Below are positions 33,900 to 47,237 of a stretch of DNA of 64,000 bases, one piece after another (position 1 is the stretch's first letter; each line of letters begins with the position of its first letter). The position numbers and the translations under genes are program-made. Below the pieces are notes generated by a model. It was given only the letters and a program-made list of their open reading frames with translations, did not search any database and was not told where the DNA came from. The stretch lies in the NCBI GenBank assembly GCA_020631735.1, contig CM036231.1:5793831-5857830 (forward strand), given 5' to 3'. The stretch is from Saccharum officinarum (Eukaryota; Streptophyta; Magnoliopsida; Poales; Poaceae).

Positions 33900-34670
33900 C
33901 CTCTGTGACCTCCGTTCGCCTCCATTTCTTTTCTGACTTCCGGCGTAGTGGAAAATAGGCATTTCAAGTTCCCAAAAACGCCTGAATCCCGCGCTCGCAA
34001 GCTCGGAGGGAGGGAGAGAGAGACCCAAACCCTCTCTACCGCTCAAACTTCATCGCCTTCGCAAATGTGCCAACACCAACAAGTGATCACCACCTTGTGC
34101 ACGTGTGGTAGCATTTTCATAATCATTTTTAAAGGTTTTCCAGTTAGCTCACTAGGCCCTACATGCAATGCACTTCATGAATTCACCTAGTGGCACCCGT
34201 GCATCGAATAACCGATAAGACTTCCCCTCTTAATAGTTCGGCTATCGATCCTAAACCACTCACACCCTCTATGGTGTCTTGAGTGCAAAACAAAATGGCC
34301 CTATGGTTATACCTTTGCCTTGAGCCCATTTTGTTTCTCCAAAAGATATGATCCATTTCATATCATCACATGACCGTCTCGATCCATCGACCTTAACTTC
34401 ACTTGCTCTTCACCGTTGCATCGGTCCGTCGGCGCCAAGTCTTGCTCAAGCTTCACCATCGCATGGTCCTTCGCTTCGAAGCCTCGACTTGCCCTTCACC
34501 CTCACAACCGGTCCATCGAGCCAAGCATCACCTCGGTCTTCATCATCTTGGTCACATGAGTCAATGTCATGTCTCATATTCAATGACCACCTTTATCTAA
34601 ATCATCCACTTAGATACAAAGGTTAATCCTAGGTTTCATCAATTAGCCAAAACCAAACTAGGAACTTTCA

Positions 34671-34684
34671 ATCTCCCCCTTTTT
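34671..34684 (-). promoter_or_regulatory. polypurine tract, copia B
   Basis: Minus strand AAAAAGGGGGAGAT directly before the TG of the 3' LTR, the expected plus-strand primer of a retrotransposon. Confidence 0.85.
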
Positions 34685-35817
34685 GGTAATTGATGACAAC
34701 CCTTACAAAGATGATTTTGATAATAAAAGTTTTGAACTTGTCATACTTGTCCAATCATTTTGCTCATAAGTAAAGTTTGGACAATTATCACAAGCTCGGT
34801 TTTGGTAGCATTAGCTCTCCCTACATATGTGCATAGAGTTTGGATTGAAAGTTTTGCACATATGTATAGATAGAAGTGTTGAGAGAGTAATTCTACCAAA
34901 ATGATGCTAAGGTGTAAGAAATGGACCTTTGAAGCGTGATACCAATCGGAGTTGCCTTTTACACCATCCTTAGCATCATGAAGTAACTAGACATCCATCA
35001 CAACTCAAGAACCCCGTGAGTTCAACATTATATGTAAAGGTTCTTGGACCACTTGTACCACTTGTAGAGCTTTAAGCATGTCTAGATACCACATGTAAAA
35101 CTATTCCTATGCATGCTAGTGGATCATTTCATCATCCAAATTTTATACTAGCATTGCACCACACAAGCATGTATATTGAATTTAAATACATGTGTAATGA
35201 GCAAGTCATATGAGAATGCACAAACAAATGCAACAACTTTGTTTATGAGCTTGCTCCCCCTACTTGTGTGCATCAAAATTTTATTTACCCCTTTATCATG
35301 TTGAATCATCCTTTTCTCCCCCCCCCCTTTGTCAACAACTTACCCAAAAAATGGGATCAAATTATAGAGAGAAAAATAATGTTTGATGGAGTATGTTAAA
35401 AATTAATTTGATACCACATGTAAGGTTTTTAAAAAAATTATCAAATTTGGTTCAACCTAGAATACTTGCCAAAGATATTTAATTCGATTTGAACCAAAGA
35501 CAAGCTTCTTCACTCCTCAAAATAAGGGTTATCTTGCCTATGTTGAATTAAACACTTATAGCAAATCTTCTAGATTCATCACTAGGTTTGCAAGCACACA
35601 AACATGTCATATGCCACCACTAGATCAAAATAAGCATAGAAGCAATAGTGGTAACATATATTCATTAAATTCATTTGATTTATCATGAATGCTCATGCAT
35701 ACCACTTATTATGTCTACATGCTCTAGCAAGTCCTTAGCATAGGATGAATGACATGTCAATCAATTTTACCTTGTAATGTCGAAGGAGAGGCATGTCAAT
35801 AAGTGGGTGGGGTGCAT
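34685..35817 (-). other. copia B spacer between pol and the 3' LTR
   Basis: A/T-rich, no ORF that I can assign. An envelope-like ORF, present in some SIRE elements, is not visible. Confidence 0.6.
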
Positions 35818-38800
35818 TCAACTCATGTTTGAGAAATCAAGAATATTCAATTCATTCCTTAGCTTGCAAAACCTCTTTTCATCAAGTGGCTTGGTGAGAA
35901 TATCGGCAAGTTGATCATCGGTGCCAACACTTTCAATGGCAATATCTCCCTTTTGTTGATGATCTCTAATGAAATGATGCCTTATGTCAATATGCTTTGT
36001 TCTTCCATGTTGAACCGGGTTTTGTATCATCTTGATTGCACTTTCATTATCACATAGCAATGACACATTCTTGAAGTTGAGGCCATAATCCTTCAAAGTT
36101 GATTTCATCCATAGCAATTGTGCACAACAACTCCCCGCACTCACATATTCGGCTTCGGCGGTAGAGATTGCCATACTATTTTGTTTCTTTGAGGACCATG
36201 ACACAAGTGATCTACCAAGTAATTGACATGTGCCACTTGTGCTCTTTCTATTGATCTTGCAACCCTCATAGTCAGAGTCCGAATATCCAATCAATTCAAA
36301 CTTTGACCCCTTGGGATACCATAGTCCAACATCTCTTGTTTGCTTCAAATACCTCAATATTCTCTTTGTGGCCATGAGATGACTCTCTCTAGGTGAGGCT
36401 TGATATCTAGCACACATACAAACACTAAACATGACATCCAGCCTTGATGCGGTGACATAGAGTAGACTTCCAATCAAAGACCGATATTCCTTTTGATTCA
36501 CCATTTTGCCATCAAAATCACTATCCAAATTGCCATTTGTACCAATTGGAGTTGAAATTGGCTTTGCATCTTGCATTCCAAACTTCTTCAACATGTCCCT
36601 TATGTATTTCCCTTGACTCACAAATGTCCCATTCTTCAATAGTTTGACTTGGAGACCAAGGAAGTAACTAAGTTCACCAATCATAGACATTTCAAATTCT
36701 TTGGTCATCATAGCACCAAATTCTTCACAATAAGCTTGATCGGTTGATCCAAAGATGATGTCATCAACATATATTTGCACTATGAATAGATCATTCCCAA
36801 TCTTCTTGATGAATAAAGTTGTATCAACCTTGCCCATCTTGAATCCCTTAGAGAGAAGGAAATCTCTTAGCCTCTCATACCATGCTCTAGGTGCTTGCTT
36901 TAAGCCATATAAGGCCTTCTTTAACTTGTATACATGGTTGGGTTTCTTGTCATCTTCAAATCCAGGAGGTTGCTCAACAAAGACTAACTCATTGATGATC
37001 CCATTGAGAAATGCACTTTTGACATCTATTTGATATAATTTGATGTTGTGTGCACAAGCATAAGCCAATAGAATCCTTATTGCCTCTAATCTTGCCACGG
37101 GAGCATATGTCTCATCATAGTCAAGACCTTCTACTTGAGTGTAACCTTGAGCAACTAGTCTTGCTTTGTTTCTCACCACAATGCCATCTTGATCTTGCTT
37201 GTTTTTTAACACCCATTTGGTTCCAATCACATTGTAGTCATTTGGCCTTTCTACCAATTCCCAAACATCATTTCTTGTGAAATTGTTAAGCTCTTCTTGC
37301 ATAGCCATGATCCAATCGGTATCCTTCAAAGCTTCTTCTATTTTCTTTGGTTCTATGGTTGCCACAAATGATGCATGCTCACAAAACATAGTCAATCTTG
37401 ATCTTGTTTGCACACCACTTCTAATATCACCAATAACACTATCAATGGGGTGATCTCTTGCAACATGTTGTGGTTAGAGTACTTGCACTTGATTGCTTGA
37501 GCTTGGTTGATCACTTGATGTATCTTGATGAGATGAACTAGCACCATGATCTTACACTTGAGAGTCATTAGCTAGCTTGAATGGAGAATTAAGCACTCGA
37601 TCTTTATCATCATCTTGAATATCAATTACTTGCTTTGCTCTAATGTCCCTAATGTCTATGTTCTTCATTGCTTCCACCAATTGAGTTCCACCAACATCAT
37701 CTAGATTCTCTTCTTCATCTTGTGACCCATTGGTTTCATCAAATTATACATCATGGACTTCTTCTAGAATGCCACTTGAGTTGTTCCAAACTCTATAAGC
37801 TTTGCTTGTAGTTGAATAACCAAGTAGGAACCCCTCATCACATCTCTTGTCAAACTTACCCAATCTAGTGCCCTTTTTCAAGATATAGCATTTGCAACCA
37901 AACACTCTAAAGTAAGAAATATTGGGCTTTCTTTCATGAAGTAGCTCATATGGGGTATTCTCTAGCAATGGATGACAATATAGTCTATTGATGTAGTAGC
38001 AAGCGGTATTGATTGCTTCATCCCAAAAAGATTGACTCACATTGTACTCATGAAGCATTAATCTAGCCATATCAAGCAATGTTCTATTCTTTCTCTCAAC
38101 TAGGCCATTTGATTGTGGAGTGTACTTGGCCGAGAATTGATGTCCAATGCCATAGTGATCATAAAGTTCTTCAATTCTTGTATTCTTGAACTCACTTCCA
38201 TTGTCACTTCTCACTTTCTTGATTCTAATCTCAAACTCATTGTGAACTCTAGTGAGAAAGGTCTTGAAGGTGTCAAACACTTCACTTTTGTCACTAAGAA
38301 AGAATACCCATGTGAATCTTGTGAAGTCATCCACTATGACAAATCCATACTTATTACCACCTAAGCTTGAGTATGTTGTTGGGCCAAATAGATCCATGTG
38401 CATCAAATCAAATGCTTTGCATGTGCTCATTGTACTCTTCTTTGGATGTGAGCTTCCAACTTGCTTCCTGACTTGACATGCACTACAAAGCTTATTCTTC
38501 TCAAATTCAACATCTTTCAAACCATTGACAAGATTGTGAGTTGTAAGCTTCTTTAATTGTTTCATGCCAACATGACCAAGCCTTCTATGCCAAAGCCAAC
38601 CCATGCTTGATTTGGAGATTAAGCAAGTTGTTAGGGAAGTTTCTCTAGCATTGAAGTCAACTAGATAGAGATTCTCATATCTAAAGCCCTTGAATGCCAC
38701 ATTTGAACTATCCATACTAATGACTTCCACATCATAAACCCCAAAGATACATTTGTAGCCTAGATCACATATTTATGCCACGGATAGAAGATTGAAATCT

Positions 38801-39000
38801 AAACTTTCAACTAGCAACATATTGGAGATACTCATGTCATTTGATATTGCAATCTTGCCCAAGCCAATAACCTTGCCTTTCTTGTTATTACCAAATGTGA
38901 TAGAATCAACACCACTATCATTATCATTGATTGAGTCAAACATTCTTGATGTACCGGTCATGTATTGAGTGCACTCACTATCAATAATCCAATGCCTTCC
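35818..39000 (-). pseudogene. copia B pol (protease, integrase, RT, RNase H), four in-frame stops
   Basis: One continuous frame from about 39000 down to 35818, broken only by TAA codons at 38773, 37744, 37552 and 37474. Protease site at 38974-38982 reads Asp-Ser-Glu, where the family has Asp-Ser-Gly. Integrase (37744-38730) keeps the zinc finger and all three catalytic positions (HMDLFGP, VRSDNGSEF, NGLVERKN). RT keeps YVDD at 36760-36771. RNase H ends with the KHIDIRHHF..DILTKPL signature. The RT-RNase H stretch of 531 codons from 37413 is uninterrupted. Each stop sits where CAA (Gln) is expected from the related sequence. Confidence 0.93.
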
Positions 39001-39095
39001 TCCGGCTTTGTAATTGACCTACAAGCAAATCAATGAAGCTTAGGTACCCATTTTTACTTGGATCCTTGTAGGTTTGTAACTAAGCTCTTTGGTAC

Positions 39096-41091
39096 CTAAA
39101 TAGCCTTCTTCTTTAGGCCAACAATGGGTGTACCAATAAACTTAGCTTGCATACCCTTCACACCTTTGGTAAGCACATAGCAAGAATCAAAAGGTATAGC
39201 ATTAATAAATTTCTTGCTTTGGTTCTTTTTATTACAATTATGCTCTAAGTGCCCAACTTGCTTGCATCTATTGCAAAACCGACCATTGCTCTTCACAAAG
39301 CAAGGCTTTGGAGTTGCAAAGGCTGACTTGCCTTTCTTGAGGGTGTAGCCCAATCCCTCTTTATTAAGAGAGAACCTTTGGCTACCCAAGCACTTAAGCA
39401 AGCGGGCCTCACCACCATAGGCCTTGCCTAGGGCGTGAGTGAACTCATCCACCTCTCTCTTGAGTCTCATTCTCAACCATTAGTGAGGTATCACAAGTAA
39501 AACCATCACTAGTAGTGGAGGTAGAGTTGGTGGTGGTGGATGAAGAGCTACAAGAAGGGTTAGCATTTGTCATGATGATAGGTTTATAAAAGGATTCATC
39601 AATTATATCACATGTAACACCTATATCACATGATACAACATCCTCCTTCTTTGCTTGTTGCTCAAGTAGCAATGAGTGAGCTTTTTCAAGCTTGGAATGA
39701 GCTTTACCAAGATCCTCATGGTCTTCCACTAGACTCTCATGAGTGGTCTTAAGCTCACCTAGAACTTTCTCAAGTATTGCTACTTTCATTGAAAGCTTCT
39801 TACACTCCTTGTTCTTGGCAATAGCTATGTCTCTAGTTTGTTGCATCAAGTCATATAGTTGTTCTTTAGTTGGTTCATCATCATCATTTTCATTATCATT
39901 ATTATTATCATTATCACTATCATGAACATATTCCATTTCACTTTCATCATCACTCTCATCATATAATACCTTAGCTTCTTTGGCCATGAAGCACGAAGAG
40001 GATGAATCAAATAGTGAAGGCTTCTTGTTGATAGCAATAGAAGCAAAAGCCTTGTTGGATAATTCTTCTTCTTCATCATCATCATCACTTTCCCAAGTGA
40101 CCACATAGGCTTCGTTCTTGCCCTTCTTGAAAGTCATCTTGGCTTCTCTCTTTTTCTTCTCAAACTTGCCCCTCTTGTTGTTCTTCTTCTTGTCATAGGG
40201 ACATTTGGCTTGAAGATGTTCGGTGCTATCACAATTGAAGCACCTCCTTTGTTGCTCATTGCTCTTGAAATAGTCATTTCTGTTTTTGAAGCCTCTTCTC
40301 TTGATAAACATCTTGTCAATATTCTTGACAACTAGAGCAAGTGCCTCATCATCAATTTTATAATCTTTATCTTCACTATTGTCTTCTTCTTCTTCAATGA
40401 TGGTAGCTTTGCCCTTGGAGGAGATGGCCTTGAACGCCACGGTCTTCTTCTTCTTTTCTTCCTCCTTCTCCTTCTCATCAACATCTTGATCATACTTATC
40501 ATATGTTAATACCTCTCCAAGCAAATCATTAGGCTTCATTGTTTCAAGCCCATCTCTTTGTAACATCATGATCAACATTTTGAATTTTCTTGGTAAGCTC
40601 AACAAGAACTTGTGGCAAAAATCTTGGTCTTGTGTCTTATGCCCTAAGCTCTTGAGATCATTGACTATCACTTGCAATCTATGAAACATTTCAATGATTG
40701 TTTCATCATCCTTTTTCTTGAAGTTCTCAAACTCACTCTTGAGCCCATATAGCTTGGCACTCTTCACAACCTTAGTGCCTTCATATGTCTCACTCAACCT
40801 TGTCCATACTTCACTAGCCAATTCCAAATTCTTGATGCCTTCAAACACTTTTGTGTCAATACCATTGTAGAGTGTATTGAGAGCCATTCTATTGCATGTT
40901 CTATTTGCTCTATCCTCATCGGTGAGATGATCGGGATCAATGATAGCAAAATCATTCTCGGTGACTTGCAATACTCTCTCATGAATAGAACCAAGGTACA
41001 TTGTCATTTTTCTCTTCCAATGAGCAAAAGAACTAACACCATCAAAGAACGGTGGCTTGCCCCCAACATGATTGAACACAATTTGAGCCAT
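39096..41091 (-). pseudogene. copia B gag, one frameshift
   Basis: Starts at ATG 41091 (MAQIVFNHVGGKPPFFDG). The capsid part covers about residues 1-200, followed by Lys/Glu-rich linkers, a first zinc knuckle CFNCDSTEHLQAKC, acidic runs (DSDNDNNNDNENDDD) and a coiled-coil segment. The frame ends at 39445. An overlapping frame (39476-39096) carries on with a second knuckle CNRCKQVGHLEHNC, so one indel near 39465 separates them. Structural protein that would package the element RNA. Confidence 0.9.
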
Positions 41092-41136
41092 TTTCACACT
41101 GAAGGATGTTAAGCCTTGATTAAAACGGTGACCACG

Positions 41137-41148
41137 GCTCCGATACCA
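41137..41148 (-). promoter_or_regulatory. primer-binding site, copia B
   Basis: Minus strand TGGTATCGGAGC, two bases inside the LTR end, 11 of 12 to the initiator Met-tRNA complement. Confidence 0.9.
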
Positions 41149-41150
41149 CT

Positions 41151-43228
41151 TGTAAGGTCCTAGATGGCTAGAGGGGGGGTGAATAGCCTATAAAAATTTC
41201 TACAAGAAACACTAAGCAAACTAGTTAGAACAACAAACGGCGTAAAGCGAGTTTTGCTTAGCCTATGGTTGTGATGCAAGCCTCCTATCCACAAGTCTAG
41301 TAGATTATGATCTCTAGTTCACACAAGTGCTATGTCACTAAACTTACACTAGTGAGTAAGCTAACAACACTAGCAAAGGCTACCACTAGAGCTACACAAG
41401 ATAACTTAGTAAAAGTAAATGCAAGAGATAGGATTGTGAATCTTATACCGACGGTGGAGTGAAGATGTTGTCAATCACCAAGATGATATACAATCAATCA
41501 ATATTGACAACAACACAATATGAAGACCAATCACCGAGAGACAAGAGACACAATATTTTTGTTCACCCGGTGTTCACTTGTGCACCGACAAGCTACGTCA
41601 CCGGTTGTGTCGACCAACACTTAGATGGTTTCTCGGTGTGACCCTCAAGTCACTTGCCCCTCAAGGCACGCCCCGCAAGGCACCGCAAGACACCACTCTC
41701 AAGTGAGGTAACTCAATGACACGCGCAATGTAATAGAGTTGCTTTTGGTGTCCCGCCGAGAAAAGCACAAGAACCTCTTACAATCAACCGGAGGTGGCCA
41801 AGAACAATCACGTTTTCTTGCCAACGCCTCCAACAATCTCCAAGCCAGCTAGAAGCGATACTCTCCAAGAGTAACAAGAAATCCACCGGCTATACCACCC
41901 ACAAGTGCCACTAGATGCCCTCAAGCTATGCAATGCACTTTGGGATCACTCAATCTCACTTTTGATTTGCAATCAAGCAGGAGAGATGAGTGGGAGGAGA
42001 TGCTCTAGCTCAAAGGATGCACAAGAATGTTAGAAATCACGAGAGACCTCCCCAAGGGCCGGCCAACAAGTATTTATAAGCATTCCATCCAAATAGAGCC
42101 GTTATACCCCTTCACTGGGTTTTTTCGGGATGACCGGACGCGCCGGTCATAACTGACCGGACGCGCTCAACCGCGTCCGATCCTCCAACGGTCACTACGC
42201 CAACGGTCAAATCCCATGATCGGACGCACCTCTCAAGACGACTGGATGCGCCGGTCCCGAGTGACCGGACGCGCTCCAGTCAACGACCGGACGCGCCGAT
42301 CGCACAGCACCGCGGTTCCCTCTGGGCGACTGACCGGACACGCAGTTCCCGCGAGTGACCGGACGCGCCGGTTGCAAACCCTAGCACCCGCGCCTGCGCT
42401 GTACTGACCGGACGCGTCCGGTCATACCATGACCGCGTCCGGTGCAGCGTCCGGTCACCTCTGTGACCTCTGTTCGCCTCCGTTTCTTTTCCGACTTCCG
42501 GCGTAGTGGAAAATAGGCATTTCAAGTTCCCAAAAACGCCTGAATCCCGCGCTCGCAAGCTCGGAGGGAGGGAGAGAGAGACCGAAACCCTCTCTACCGC
42601 TCAAACTTTATCGCCTTCGCAAATGTGCCAACACCAACAAGTGATCACCACCTTGTGCACGTGTGTTAGCATTTTCATAATCATTTTTGAAGGTTTTCCA
42701 GTTAGCTCACTAGGCCCTACATGCAATGCACTTCATGAATTCACCTAGTGGCACCCGTGCATCGAATAACCGATAAGACTTCCCCTCTTAATAGTTCGGC
42801 TATCGATCCTAAACCACTCACACCCTCTATGGTGTCTTGAGTGCAAAACAAAATGGCCCTATGGTTATACCTTTGCCTTGAGCCCATTTTGTTTCTCCAA
42901 AAGATATGATCCATTTCATATCATCACATGATCGTCTCGATCCATCGACCTTAACTTCACTTGCTCTTCACCGTTGCATCGGTCCGTCGGCGCTAAGTCT
43001 TGCTCAAGCTTCACCATCGCATGGTCCTTCGCTTCGAAGCCTCGACTTGCCCTTCACCCTCACAACCGGTCCATCAAGCCAAGCATCACCTCGGTCTTCA
43101 TCATCTTGGTCACATGAGTCAATGTCATGTCTCATATTCAATGACCACCTTTATCTAAATCATCCACTTAGATACAAAGGTTAGTCCTAAGTTTCATCAA
43201 TTAGCCAAAACCAAACTAGGGACTTTCA
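41151..43228 (-). repeat. 5' LTR of copia B, 2,078 bp
   Basis: Minus strand from TGAAAGTCCC at 43228 to CCTTACA at 41151. TATA box at 42070-42079, palindromic array at 42131-42457. Relative to the other LTR it lacks about 150 bp of array and has about 20 bp of extra array near 42140. Confidence 0.95.
42131..42457. repeat. GACCGGACGCG array in 5' LTR of copia B
   Basis: About 327 bp of the same motif as in 33441-33899, shorter by a clean internal deletion joining CACAGCACCGCG to GTTCCCTCTGGG. Confidence 0.9.
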
Positions 43229-43700
43229 CATGTCCATCCTCTGTATTCCACCACGTTATGTCTAGTTATTAAATCGTAGGGCTCGTGGCAGACCTTGTCT
43301 ATTTAACTCTCCTAGTTGGAAGGCAGGTTGTGCCCCGAAGTACTATCGCCTTTCTCATGGTCACTTGTTTACCCTTTGTTACTTAAGATAAATTGCTCGC
43401 TCTCCCACCTAGCTATCATATCTCTAGTTTAGCTTGTTTATTAGTTTACTTAGTAGTTCACACACAACCACTATTATCGTTCAACCACTTAGGATACAAT
43501 CAGGCTTTCCTTTAGCAATCCTAATGAATAAATATAAACTAGCCTCCCGCCTTCCTTTGGGAAAAATATAAATTCGACACTCAGTACTCACCGAGCGAAA
43601 TGCTACGCGATAGTTCTATGTGCTTGTGGAATCCCTCCACTAGTCATTAAGAAGTATCAACACCCATTCTGTGGGAAAGCCAAAGAGGATGCAAGCGCCC
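43229..43700. mobile_element. old LTR-retrotransposon fragment, right part
   Basis: Continuation of the element interrupted by copia B. Contains CCGAGCGAAATGCTACGCGATA, related to 31483-31504. No coding domain. Confidence 0.45.
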
Positions 43701-43830
43701 ATCTCCTAAACTTCCTAGAGATATGCATCACTTTCACAATGCGGGGTCTGGCACAAGATGTTCTAAAAATGTGGTCTCTCTGTAAAATATATTTGTAGTA
43801 GAAGAGACAAGGGCTATGCAAAAGAAAAGA

Positions 43831-44805
<975 letters not shown>

Positions 44806-44918
44806 GCCTGTTCGTTTCGCTGGTGTATTGTGCTGAAAGTACTGTTCGCTGGTTTGTTGTGAGAGAAAAACACTGCTGGATGGCTGCTGATTGTGCTGAT
44901 AAGTCCAAACGAACAGGG
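44806..44918. mobile_element. candidate MITE, about 113 bp
   Basis: Inverted ends CCTGTTCGTTT (44807) and AAACGAACAGG (ending 44917). The interior, with GGTTTGTTGTGAGAGAAAAA, is a sequence I know as very common in grass genomes. No clear TSD. Confidence 0.6.
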
Positions 44919-46005
44919 CGGGGCCATTGCCAGCAGCAGTACGTGGTGCACTCGACAACGGTAGCGCCGGCCGTTAGACCGGTCGTAGAGGCGCCGGCCG
45001 GGCGCGTCGCAGAACGGCAGAGAGTGGGTCACGGCCGGCCGTGTCCCCTCGCACGGACCTGCCCATGCCGGCCGGGCCACCAGCGCAGCAGCCGCAGTCG
45101 GGGAAGCCGGCACCGGCAGGCAGCGACGAAAGCCCTGCCTGGACCAGCGCAATGTCACGCCGAGCGCGAGAGCAGCCCATGCTACCGAAGGGCCGTGGTG
45201 GCGGCGGCGACGTCAGGTCGAAGGGTTCGACCCACTCGATCGGTTGGTTTGGATGGTTCTTATCCATTGCTCCTCCTCTGCCCTGTCATGGATTGCATTT
45301 GGTTCTGTTTTTTTTGGGCCGGTTCGATGATCCTGTGGATCGACCCGCTCCACACCATCGTTAAGCGGTTACTCAGCTCTGCGGCTGCTAGTAGAATACA
45401 ACACTGCGATTACTTTAGTTCTGAATCACAATTCAGGGCCTGTTTGCCGTCAAACGATCCTATCTGCTGTACTCTAGGAGTACTATTTTTTTTTAGAATT
45501 ACACAGTATATTTATGAACCCACGTACGCAAACACTGTTACTGTGAGTACCTCCGTACGATTGAGCCGGCCATCCATCAACTGCTCTGGATACGCGATCT
45601 GCCACCGTTTTCAGACACTGCATGCAGTCAAAAGCTGGCCACGCCAACAAACGCCGGCCGGAGACGAGCGGCGGGAGAGTGCGCGTGTCGAGAGAAAAAT
45701 CCAAGCAAAGACTAGTCGGAGCTCAAATCCATTCAAGCACGGAACCACTCGGGAAATTTCGTCAGAAAATTTAGGCATTTCGAAAGCAACACTTGTCGGC
45801 CAGCCTCACCAATGCATGCTTCTCCAAATTTCGGTCGTTGGATCTTGCCGGGTGACTGGTGGGAGTCACGGATATTTTCAAAAAAAACTGGTGGGAGTCA
45901 CGGAGACACATCATCATCGACCGTGCTGATTCTATCCGCCGTTTATTTTTCTTTCTTTCTTGGTGTTAGGTGCGTGTTAGGTCTCTGTTCGCTCAGTTGG
46001 CGCTC
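44919..46005. other. GC-rich then mixed intergenic DNA
   Basis: 44930-45260 is GC-rich with open frames on both strands and no recognisable product. A short duplicated phrase (GACTGGTGGGAGTCACGGA and ACTGGTGGGAGTCACGGA) lies at about 45855 and 45889. Confidence 0.4.
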
Positions 46006-46352
46006 TATATAAACCACAGGCATGGCCTCCCGGTCGACGCACACAACCATCAACCGCAAAGCAATTGTCCATGGCGCTAGAGCATGCATGGCATCAACTC
46101 CAGCTACGGCAGGTGCACCATGGACATCGAGTCTGCATCATCGAGGATCGCGGCCGTCTCAGTTCATGGGATGGGAGTGTTATTGGAGACTCGTCGTTCT
46201 GCATCATATCGTATCCGACCCGTGAAGTGCAAGGCATGAGCAACGATCGGTACGTACTCAGCGCGCAACATGGAAGGACTCTGAAGCGATGGTCTCACTC
46301 TCATGGAACAGGGGTCAGCTTGTGGAGCGTCGTCGATGGAACGGTGCTTTAG
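46006..46352 (+). CDS. possible small gene: TATA box plus 93-codon ORF
   Basis: TATATAAA at 46006-46013. The first ATG far enough downstream is 46071, opening 93 codons to 46352 (MALEHAWHQLQLRQVHHGHR...). No domain, signal peptide or homolog recognised; the protein is His/Ser/Arg-rich. An overlapping frame starts at ATG 46022, which is probably too close to the TATA box. The promoter-like context is the only support and the ORF could be chance. Confidence 0.25.
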
Positions 46353-47063
46353 GATGGAGTCAGAGTATCAGACAATCAGTGTTATGATCGTGTTCAGCTG
46401 GAGCTCTGGGCCCGCACTATATATTTAATTTCAAAGGAAAATTATTTCTGAGAAGTTTTGTAGACATAGACAAGGGATACGATGCTTCGATACAGGTATG
46501 TGCAATAGTTTTGTATCTATTCCTAAAATAAATGCTTTTTCCGTTCTCAGATATAAGGTATATATCCAAACATTCAAAATTCATCTTAAATTATAAGAGA
46601 ATCTAGATGATTCCTCAACTTACTTTTAATACTCAATTTAATTTCACACTTTGTGCTTATTTTATATTTTTATTGACCCTCCTTTTATATTTTATTAAAA
46701 AATAAAGATTTGATGTTGTAGACTTCCCTAGCTCTTAAGTGTTACGATGACGTAAACAGTAATTTAAGCCTGCACTACATCGATCAGGTTTAGTGGTATT
46801 GCTTGAGGTTAGATCTTGGATGGGGTATGAAGCAGATCTTAAGAGAATATTAATATTTAAACCTTATAATCATTGGTTATTCCGAAAGAGTCTCAAGGTT
46901 TAGGAAGACATAGCCACCTTTGGTCAGCATTAACCTCTCCCACTTCTTAAGATACTTGCATTTTCTTATCTTATTTGTGTAGTAATATTATTTTATAGAA
47001 AAACAGAGTTCTTTTGATTATGCTATCAATATAGATATGACAAATGTTCTAGTTAAAAACATA
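46353..47063. other. intergenic, A/T-rich
   Basis: No gene. A degenerate Stowaway-like start (TTTTTCCGTTCTCAGATATAAGG) occurs near 46530 without a matching end. Confidence 0.4.
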
Positions 47064-47179
47064 CTCTCTCCGTTCCAAATTATAAGGTATTTTTGGCTTT
47101 TCTAGGTACATTATACTCTATATCTAGAAGCAATGCTTCTAGAAAAGCCAAAGTGTCTTATAATTTAAAACAGCGGGAG
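47064..47179. mobile_element. Stowaway-like MITE, 116 bp
   Basis: Starts CTCTCTCCGTTCCAAATTATAAGG after TA and ends CTTATAATTTAAAACAGCGGGAG. The arms with TTTGGCTTTTCTAG and CTAGAAAAGCCAAA pair into a long hairpin. The right TA duplication has decayed to TG. Confidence 0.8.
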
Positions 47180-47237
47180 TGCAATTTATCTAAAGATACA
47201 AAACGTACAAATTATATATTATGGATGTAATAGAATT

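Larger units (their letters stand above)
32463..34670 (-). repeat. 3' LTR of copia B, 2,208 bp
   Basis: Minus strand from TGAAAGTTCCTAG at 34670 to CCTTACA at 32463. TATA box TTATAAATAC at 33381-33390. Includes about 150 bp of repeat array (roughly 33615-33763) that the other LTR lacks. Confidence 0.95.
32463..43228 (-). mobile_element. Ty1/copia retrotransposon B (SIRE/Maximus-like), both LTRs present
   Basis: On the minus strand: 5' LTR 43228-41151, primer site, gag, protease, integrase, RT/RNase H, 1.1 kb spacer, polypurine tract, 3' LTR 34670-32463. Flanks CCTGT (32458-32462) and CATGT (43229-43233) match at four of five bases and are taken as the TSD. I count about 11 differences in the first 480 bp of the LTR pair, roughly 2%. 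Gag is frameshifted and pol has four in-frame stops, so it is inactive on its own. It sits inside an older element. Confidence 0.93.
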
